Shown here: positions 37,981 to 64,000 of the stretch, piece after piece
Layout of the letters: each line of letters starts with the position of its first letter
Numbering within the stretch: position 1 is the first letter of the stretch
From: Paralichthys olivaceus
Lineage: Eukaryota > Chordata > Actinopteri > Pleuronectiformes > Paralichthyidae
Direction of reading: 5' to 3'
Length of the DNA: 64,000 nt
NCBI RefSeq assembly: GCF_024713975.1
Contig: NC_091100.1
Coordinates: 13,298,001 to 13,362,000 of the forward strand
Position numbers and translations under genes: made by a program
The notes under the pieces: generated by a model
Database searches by the model: none
What the model was told of the DNA's origin: nothing
Seen by the model: the letters and a program-made list of their open reading frames with translations, nothing else

Positions 37981-39248
37981 TGGACTGCGTGACACCGTGT
38001 CCACGGGGCCATGTTCCTATTATCTGTGTTAATTCATTGACAATGGCGTACAGTGAGGGGAGAGTCGCCCAGGGAAGAAGCCCAGGCTAATGAGGCTTCA
38101 CTTATTGGCCATCAGGAATGCATGGCTGCTGGTTAAAGGCTGGCGGAGACTCGTGCAGCATCGGTACCTGAATGTCTCTGTTATCTCACATTAAACTTGG
38201 TGCATTTAGTGTGATAATGCAATCAGAGGTTTTACTGTTCCCACTGGGACCTTCCTGACCGCAGTCATATCTTACTGCAAAATCCTCTTATAAGGGGGTT
38301 CAGTAGGACACAGTGTGATCCAAGTGGTGGTCTGCTGTCCCACCAGTGTCTGGGACTGCTTGTCAAATTTGGGGGACAGCACTTTCAGACTAGCCACAAT
38401 GACACCACATGTCCTTGTGTTCTGTTGTTTTTTGTACAATGTTCTGTTCTGCATCTGCTGTAGCATGGGGACAATGATTTATATTTTATTGGTCAGATTT
38501 GACACCACACATTTCCCAGATTGTTAAAATGTGGAGATGAGCTGGTTTAAATAAATCTGTCAGCTGATGGAGAGAAATTTCTTATCAATATTTACATTTA
38601 AGCCCCTGTCTGGTTGTACTCTCTGCAGCATTTTAAAGATGTCACATTGGGCTCTAGCGCGAAGGGCTTTTGTCATCATAGAGGAAATGAATAAGAATAA
38701 TAAAAATCCTCTCATTAATAAATGTCAATAATAGGCTGTAACACTTAGCCAATCATTCAACCATTAATCTGCATTTGGTTTATTGTTGTTTCAGTCATGC
38801 ATTTTCCAGCAAACAAGACATGCGTTGATTCACGTTATACACTTGTGAGGGTGTTCTGCTTTTCTGTGTTTTATGTCATTTGTACACTGAATATATTGTT
38901 GTTGTGGACTGGTGGTCAAATCTTGAGGTTCAGGAATTTTACAGATAATTTTGTGACATTTTATTACCCAAACAATTGATTGCTCAATCCATAAGGATCA
39001 ATTTCAGCTGAAATCTTATAGTATTACAAATATCTTTTTTAGATTTTAAATGTTTTTGGAATTTTCTATCAATTTATTGGCCAATCAATTATTAAAAGTT
39101 TTTGGTAGGTTCCCTTAGTTCCTGTTTTTACCTTGCAGCAACAAACACATTCACGTTGCCCGTTGGCCTCTTGAATTTGCATGCATGGTAAACAGTGAAC
39201 ACAGGCTGAGTGGTGTGTTTGTTAGTCCATGGTTTTTTTATGTTGCAG

Positions 39249-39328
39249 GTGAGGTGTGGCTTACACGTGAGGGTTTGTTAGTGCCAGGAAGAACGGCGGC
39301 CTTCACGTGCAAGGAGTCATCTGAGGAA
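39249..39328 (+). promoter_or_regulatory. clock: Candidate clock 5' UTR exon with two CACGTG E-boxes
   Basis: The block is bounded by a good acceptor (tatgttgcag) and a good donor (gaggaa|gtaagt) and is GC-richer than its surroundings. It contains perfect E-boxes at 39264-39269 and 39304-39309. CACGTG is the preferred site of the CLOCK:BMAL1 heterodimer. No open start in frame with clock is seen, so it would be non-coding. This is inference from splice signals and position. Confidence 0.5.
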
Positions 39329-40004
39329 GTAAGTTGAAATACATTTGATCGCCATTTTTTAAATATAATCTGCTCAAGGAGCCATATGAGTTTCTTTCAG
39401 ATTCTTACCAATGCTAATAATGTGATCATAATAACTTAAACCAGTTATTCTCACATGAATCTCTTTTTGGTGCATTAAAATGATTTGTTGTTCATGATTT
39501 GATTAAAGAATTAAATAGAACAACAATTAGAATAGATTTTTATAAATTCATACATATAATATAATATAGGAATATATATATATATATATATCCATGTAAA
39601 AAAAAAAGGTCCAATGGGACATATGCTAAATGCATAATATAAACAGTAACACTGAATTGGTTGATTAGATGTGAAAATCTACTACAGTGTTTGGTAGCTT
39701 GTGTGGGAAAAGTCTTATAATATCATTTGATCTCCTGAGGTGTGCTCCATCTAATGATAATATACAAACTAGATCAACTGGTAAAGTAAGTGAGTAATAT
39801 TCTCACGTGGAACTGCAGTTATAGGTCTCGGAAGCTTTTTTGAGTTTGTCCAGTCATTTCAGTTGTGTTGTTTTTCCTGTATAGGATCTTTTAAATTCTA
39901 CCTTGTTGCAGCAGTTACAGTTCATGGCTATAGATGAAAGATAGAAACTTGCTAAAAGAATGAACCCAATGTGATTGCAATTTCTTCTCTGATTTCTCCC
40001 ACAG

Positions 40005-40163
40005 GTTTGGTTCACCACTATGTCTTTCCTATGGTCCGATGCCCCCTCGTGACCCCAATGACCTTAACGCCAGTTTTGACTGTAGAGACAACTTTGACCC
40101 CAAGCCTTTTTTATGACCCCTGAGGAAAGAAGTTAACTGGTCACGTGCATAAGCTGTAGTGGG
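40005..40163 (+). promoter_or_regulatory. clock: Candidate clock 5' UTR exon with one CACGTG E-box
   Basis: The acceptor gatttctcccacag and donor tgggg|tgagaa (intron starting GT at 40164) frame a 159-base block. It contains ATGs (for example at 40021) followed by early stops, which would act as short upstream frames if the exon is included. A perfect CACGTG lies at 40142-40147. It sits 235 bases upstream of the first coding exon (acceptor at 40396-40397). Confidence 0.45.
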
Positions 40164-40469
40164 GTGAGAAATGACCGCACACACTTCCATTTACACAAAC
40201 ACACGCATAGCTGTGTTTTCTTACTGAGTAAATATAATTACAATATTTAAACACATGATCGCTTTCACATGTTGCAACATATTTTATATCATTTTCGCAG
40301 TGTGCCAACTATACACTCATTCATGGTTTTAGATGACTGAATTGTACTATAAATCATGATGGACACTAATAGAATACTTGTTTTTGTGTCTGTCCAGGTG
40401 GTCTTCCAAATGCCTACCTCACGCTTAAAGAGCAATTCACTCCAGCCACAGCCCTGATCAGCAGCCACC

Positions 40470-52169
<11,700 letters not shown>

Positions 52170-55100
52170 AGTTTGGAGGAAACAGTTTAAACCTGGGGAA
52201 GTGAGACTGTTGAGGGATTTGCTGAACACATTTGCGCTGGTTGTGTGGCTGCCGCAAACTTCCTTTCCCCCTAAAAATCGTAACCCTCCCTTTCTCCGAC
52301 CGAAAGAAACAAATCATAGGAGAGAGGAACGAGTCTACCAGGAACTCACTGAGGATTGTCACCATAGCAACAAGATGGATTAAAATCCCCTTTTCCCTCA
52401 CTCAAGGCGGTGCAGTGAGGGTACTCCAGTCTCCGTGGAAACCCCACAAAAATTCTGAGAATACCTTATTACCACGGTAACGACAGACTTTTTAAAGGTG
52501 TTTCAAAGTGGACTGACCCTGTACAGATTTACTGTATGATAAAGAAGAAAACATGTAAATATCCAGTATAGCCTAACAGGAAACAGAAATGTAGTATTTT
52601 ATATGATTGCATGGAAAGAATAACTGTGTAAGCTTTTATTAGTCGCTTTTGAAAAATTTTTACTTTGTTCAAGTGTTTTCTGGTCAAATATGGAGCAATG
52701 ATGTGCTCTCCAAGACCCCCTGCTCTTCCCCCCACTTCTCTTAAAAAAGCAAAAAAAAAGTCCAGATTAGGGCTTTAACGTTTTGTCAGTTTGTTTAAAC
52801 AATGGTTGGGGTTGGGTTTTTTTGTGAAAGTTGTGAAACTGTCTCTGAGACAATAATGGCTCTTTTTAAACTTTATAATCACACATTATATTTGGCAAGA
52901 AACCAGATTACAGTTGAACTGAATTATTTGCAGGATGCTCACTGTACGTATAACGGGTTTAGTGATTCCAAGTGCCAATAACATAGTCAATTATGTTTTT
53001 TTTTTTCTCTCGAGCAGACTATTCAAAGGCGTATATATATTTTTCAGCAAAATATTACCCCTAATAAACTTAATGCGTGTGTATATAGTAGGGATTATTT
53101 TTTAACAGAGAGCCCTATACATAACAAACAGTATATCCTCAACCTCCTGAAACTTTAGCACTTGATGTGGCTGTGTACAGTAAATCACTGTCCAGACCTA
53201 GTTGTTTGTAATCTGTGGTGTGATTCTGTGAGATAATGTGCGTTTTTTTGGGAATACAATCTTTGTGTGGGTGTGTGTGCATGAGAATGTGTGTTTGTCG
53301 CCCCTCGTGTCTTACAATATTGACTTAGTAAGGGTTTGAAGTTGCTGGATGGTACTTGTATTCTCAGGAATGTGGAAAGTTTTGCTTCTGCCTCAGTCTG
53401 GAACCAGAACAGGAAGGATTAGACAGTGATGCTGCAGAGACCAGAGGAAGAAGTGTCCGTAAAGGGCGTGGTGATCTAATCCGAACCAGATTTCCTAGAG
53501 CCATCATCGTTTCCTTATTAAAGTAGAAATGCAGCTTGGCGTCTCCAAAGAGCGGCGTGGAAGAATATATATATATACAGTTTTTATTGTTGAGATAAAG
53601 TAGAGCAGAAATATAAAGGAACCATTTTTTTTTCTCAGCTGATTTTGTTGCAGCAGCGAACCTTTCTCTCGGTCTTCTGTATTATCAGTGTTTTATCCTG
53701 TGTCTCTCTTCCTAGGCCTCAGAAACCCTCATGCAGTTCAGTTCATGTCTCAGTTCTCAAACAGCAGTTAAAAAAGCAGGAATGAACCCAGGTCCGTTTG
53801 AAATTAAATGGAAGTGGGCTTATTCCCTGTACTACAGTTGTAAAGCCATATCAAACAGAAAAGCCTTGGATTGGAAGAAGTGAAGTGGTCGGCAACGGAG
53901 CATTTAGAATGTGTTGTTTTGTCTCCCGGTGTAGTAAAACTGCGTGTGTGTGCCTGTGAGTGTGTGTTTTTATGAATATAGTGTGTCCTCTTCTTGATTC
54001 TACTTCTTGTATCACTCGGGGGTCAGTATTGGTTTCCCCTGGAGATAGCCAATCAGTTCTTGCGTTGCAGTATAAAGAAATAATTGTAATATTCAAGAAA
54101 CTTCCTCTCCAGTTGGGCTCAGTGTTCTGAAAGCCCATGTGTGGGACAGCTCAGCTTGAATACGTGTGTGTGAGAGAATGAGTCTGTGTGTGCATGTTAA
54201 CTGTCACTGTAACCCAGTATATTTTCAAATGGAAGTGTGTGTGTGTGTTTCTGTGATTGGAAAAAGGATGCATGTGAGGCAATGCAGAGCATTGGTCACC
54301 TGTCGTGCTAAGACGGGGAGCGTTATTGTTTTACAAGGACGTTCTGCTCGACAAGAACTTATCACAATAACTACACATCAGACCAGTCTGGAGCAGTGAC
54401 CCTCAGAATAATAACGTTTAGAATAAATAGACATCTGTGTGACTTACAGGGTGAAATCCTCCTCCAGTTTTCCAAAATAGATTTCTTACTGAGGGTCGTA
54501 CTATTCAAACCAGGTCTTCCACTCATCACAAAGCATATATATAAATATATATAGATCCTCTATAGACTAGTTTGTGTTTAAAGCATCACTTTGAAGGGTC
54601 ATGTTGAAACCTTTATAGTTTGTGTCACTGATACCCAGCCCAAAGAATGTAAAGGTGTGTTAAAGAGACTCATGGATGTTGTAACTGTTGATTTATGGAG
54701 AACCCATGACAGGCTTTGTGATGAAGGAAAACGAGAGGTGTGAAAAAAAACTATCTCACTGAACTACAATCTTATTTACAAGCTTTGCATTGTAAAAGAA
54801 TGCCTGAATGTTTCACCAATACCAACTTTGTGTTTCTGTCTTTTTGCAACAATAATGTGACAACATCTGGGTGGGATGAAAAAAACTAAAGAATTTGAGG
54901 TGTAGGATATTGGAAATGGGCAAGCGAGGCCCCGCCCCTCCACACAGGTCACTTTTTTCCACGACACAAATTTGGTTCTAAAGAGTCTTAGTTCTAGTAT
55001 AATTCTGTACACATACACAAAGCTACGTACACCAGTATTCAGTGTAAAACGGTGCTATGCTCACCTGTACTGTATGTATATCCCTCCTTCTGCTCTTGAA

Positions 55101-55230
55101 CTGTGATCCTTTATCTACCCCAAAGTCAAATGTAATAATAATAATCAATATTTTGAAGCAAAATGTTTGCTATTATTCCCCCCCCCCCTCCTTTTGGTCA
55201 TTTTGAAAATAAAAACAGTTGCAAATATTA
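52170..55230 (+). other. clock: clock 3' UTR with poly(A) signal at 55208-55213
   Basis: No gene was seen after the clock stop codon. The stretch ends in AATAAA (55208-55213) near a T/G-rich tail, giving a 3' UTR of about 3 kb, similar in style to other vertebrate CLOCK genes. A Pumilio-type TGTAAATA occurs at 52554-52561. Several T-runs, ATATAT runs and a C-run (about 55179-55188) are present. Earlier polyadenylation is possible (for example near the AATAAAC at 53083). Confidence 0.6.
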
Positions 55231-55739
55231 TACCTGACACGTGTGCTGCCATTCTGTTGTGTTGTGTATGTTGTGTATATTAGCTGAGCTGGTGGTGTGG
55301 GTCCACAGATGTCGACATCTGTTTGATGGGATGCAATTTAATTTTCTTTTCGTTGTTTGAATTGCAGCTCAAATATGGGATGTCTCTCCATGAGGTTTGG
55401 TGCCGACGTCGTTGCCGGTCCTCAAAATAAGTATAATCAGGTAAGTATGTGCATTTGTGCCATCTGTACAGCTGTACTTTGTCTGGCTGTTTGGCAAAGG
55501 CTTATTAACATACAAAACTAAAATGGTGTACTTTCCTCTTAAACATCAGTGTATTAATTTTATTATAATTCTCTAGACTTTAGCTCAAAGCATAATTTTA
55601 CCGATTTTCAGAATGAATTAAGTCTTGTGTCATAAAAAACAGGACCAGACTTTCCACTTCTTCCCAAGTTATGATATATCAGGTGTTTTGTAGGTTTTTA
55701 TCCATTGACTTTTTAGATATAAAACGCCATCAAGTCGTA

Positions 55740-56330
55740 ATTTTATCCAGTGAGCCATTTATGTTGTAATATTGTCATGATTAACAAAACTTTGACGTTT
55801 GAGTCCAAGTGCACATTTTGACCAAATTCTCTCATGGTGTTCCTGAGATAGCGTGCATTCTCAAAAGAGTCTATATAAAGATGAACGTTCTGTCTCTGCT
55901 TCCTCCCACTATCCAGAACTGAAGCCAAAATATCCCAGATACGAAGGCTGCCATCTTGCACATTTGGAGCTAGAGTCTGCACAGTAGCCATTGGTGGATG
56001 GAGTCAGGTTAGCGTGGTACTTGGTGAGTCTGTCCCAACTGTCAATGTCATTTAAATATCATCAAATAACCAATTTGAAGCAAACTTACTGGAAAAATAG
56101 CACTTGAACAAGCATCAGTGTAAACTAAAATGACAGAAATCATCTTTGAGAAAATTTTACTTGTACTTTATTTTTTTGGTCGAGATCCCATCCACTAACA
56201 TGGAGGAGGCGGAATTTATGACCTATACAACAGCCAGCCACCAGGGAGCGATCATGATGCTTTGGCTTCGCTTTGGGAAAGCGGTCATGTTATCCATTTT
56301 TAAAGTCTATGCTCTAGGGTGGTACAGAAA
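55740..56330. repeat. Two related repeat copies in opposite orientation between clock and kit
   Basis: On the minus strand at about 55860-55980, 'atattttggcttcagttctg' is followed by 'catctttatatagactc'. On the plus strand at about 56250-56320, 'atgctttggcttcgctttgg' is followed by 'ttatccatttttaaagtc' and tatg. The two blocks match in order, so they are inverted copies of one family. The stretch gaggcggaatttatgacc...accagggagcgatcatgat is also familiar from teleost dispersed repeats. The minus-strand 82-codon frame at 55743-55991 belongs to this repeat and has no recognised protein. Confidence 0.5.
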
Positions 56331-56394
56331 ACCCCAAAACATAAAAATGACAAAGGAATCGGACGCGTTCCAGTCGTCCTAACATCACAGGTAC

Positions 56395-56929
56395 TTTATT
56401 ATTACAAGTCAACCAACTGTATCAAAACTGCGAGAACCTCAAAACCAGTGTACATTAGCTCTCCTCTGGCTGCCCTCACCACAACAACTGTGTCATAACC
56501 AGATGCATCATTCAGTATTTCAAAACAAAAAAAATCTATAGGCACATCTCTATTGTATTTACATTGCATACAATTTTGACATAAATCAAGTAAAAAGAGC
56601 ACACGATCACATGGCCACAGTGGCTTCGCTAAAGAGACCAAACTAAAGCTATCCCTAAAATACATATACAGCAAAACACCTTTTTGTTTTTTATAAGTCA
56701 CAGTATTCAAAGCCACAACTCTGCTGTCTGTTGTCCCCAAAGCATTCAAAGATGTGATCAAAGGCTGAATGTGAGCCAAAATGTCTCCCGCTGCTAATGT
56801 ATCCGACGGTCAGTGCTTGAGTCTGCTTGATATAGACGTGCACCTAAAATACCTACCACAGATATCAATACGCCAATGGGAAGATTAGATAGAGGTCAAT
56901 ACTTGGAGCTCAGAGCAGCGTTGTATATG

Positions 56930-57009
<80 letters not shown>

Positions 57010-57187
57010 CAGGAAGGCCAGCATTTGAGCGTTAGTATGAGTGAACATGTTGTTAGTAGCCTACAGTGTGTTTGGCTCTTGTACTTTGTGCAGTGAAAAG
57101 GACAGAATGATGAGGGAGGTAGGAGGGGGTTGTGTATTTCTTAGCGTTGTGCATGTAAATGTATGTGTGTGTGTGTGTATGTGTGTG
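56395..57187 (-). other. kit: kit 3' UTR with poly(A) signal at 56395-56400
   Basis: TTTATT at 56395-56400 is AATAAA on the kit strand, about 790 bases after the stop codon. The 3' UTR so defined carries a long (CA)n run on the mRNA strand (plus-strand TG at 56931-57008). It also holds a 125-codon minus-strand open frame at 56402-56779 with no recognised similarity. clock and kit 3' ends face each other about 1.2 kb apart. Confidence 0.55.
56931..57008. repeat. (TG)39 microsatellite in the kit 3' UTR
   Basis: A perfect 78-base TG run, read as CA on the kit transcript. It is likely polymorphic. Confidence 0.95.
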
Positions 57188-63671
<6,484 letters not shown>

Positions 63672-64000
63672 CTGTTGAAAGGTTATAAAGTTACTTAAGG
63701 TCACTGTTTGGCTTGACACAATTTCCTTTTCAGAAAAAGAAGAAGGTGGTGAATATCCCTTGTATAAGTCTGCAGGTTACCAACTACCAGTAGATGTTAG
63801 CAGGTGTTAGCTGCCACCAGCGGATGTTAGGGACTTAACTTCAGTTGTTCACCTTAGCGTCATCAAGTGTTTTGTCCTTTTAATTAACGATACATGCCAA
63901 ACTTGACGGTACACTGAGGCTAAAGGTGAATCTGACGAGCTCACTAGATCAGACGTCATCACCTCTGTGCCTTTTTAAACTAAACACTGTCCCATTTTAG
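63672..64000 (-). other. kit: kit intron running to the window edge
   Basis: No coding exon is recognised upstream of 63671. The next kit exon must lie beyond 64000. The sequence contains imperfect repeats of 'gttagcaggtgttagctgcc' type near 63797-63830. Confidence 0.6.

Noticed and set aside
55743..55991. 82-codon minus-strand frame between clock and kit
   Set aside because: It belongs to a dispersed repeat with a related inverted copy nearby and matches no protein family I know.

Overview
The window is vertebrate nuclear DNA, almost certainly from a ray-finned (percomorph-like) teleost. Genes are split into many short exons with GT...AG introns, coding sequence is conserved with vertebrate orthologues, (CA)n/(TG)n microsatellites are abundant, and several dispersed repeats are of types common in fish genomes. 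No prokaryotic operon, CRISPR array, rRNA or tRNA was seen.

Layout, left to right. (1) 1-136, minus: first coding exon (JmjN domain) of a KDM4 histone demethylase, probably kdm4c, with a candidate 5' non-coding exon near 1962-2130. (2) 3659-18284, plus: a complete 49-exon ecpas (Ecm29 proteasome adaptor), 1846 codons, every splice phase consistent. (3) 20201-28277, minus: a complete 25-exon smc2 (condensin ATPase), 1200 codons, tail-to-tail with ecpas. (4) 30744-32418, minus: three-exon exoc1l (Sec3-like), 189 codons. (5) about 37000-55230, plus: clock, with 21 coding exons (910 codons), candidate 5' non-coding exons, two glutamine-rich tracts and a 3 kb 3' UTR. (6) 57188-63671, minus: the 3' part of kit (13 exons: end of the last Ig domain, transmembrane segment, split tyrosine kinase, tail). 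The upstream exons lie beyond the window. clock and kit converge.

The genes belong to two ancestral blocks. KDM4C, ECPAS and SMC2 are all on human chromosome 9, while EXOC1L, CLOCK and KIT lie together at human 4q12. The join falls between smc2 and exoc1l. Within the 4q12-like part, order and orientation are kept but NMU, PDCL2, TMEM165, SRD5A3 and KDR are not seen.

Functionally this is a set of unrelated cellular genes (chromatin, proteasome, condensin, exocytosis, circadian clock, receptor kinase), not an operon-like system. The most interesting signals are a cluster of perfect CACGTG E-boxes around the 5' exons of clock, a 31-glutamine tract in clock, microsatellites pressed against kit and ecpas splice sites, and the synteny join. 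I found no clearly novel gene system. Coordinates and exon joins were worked out by eye from splice sites, reading phase and remembered family sequences, not by alignment.
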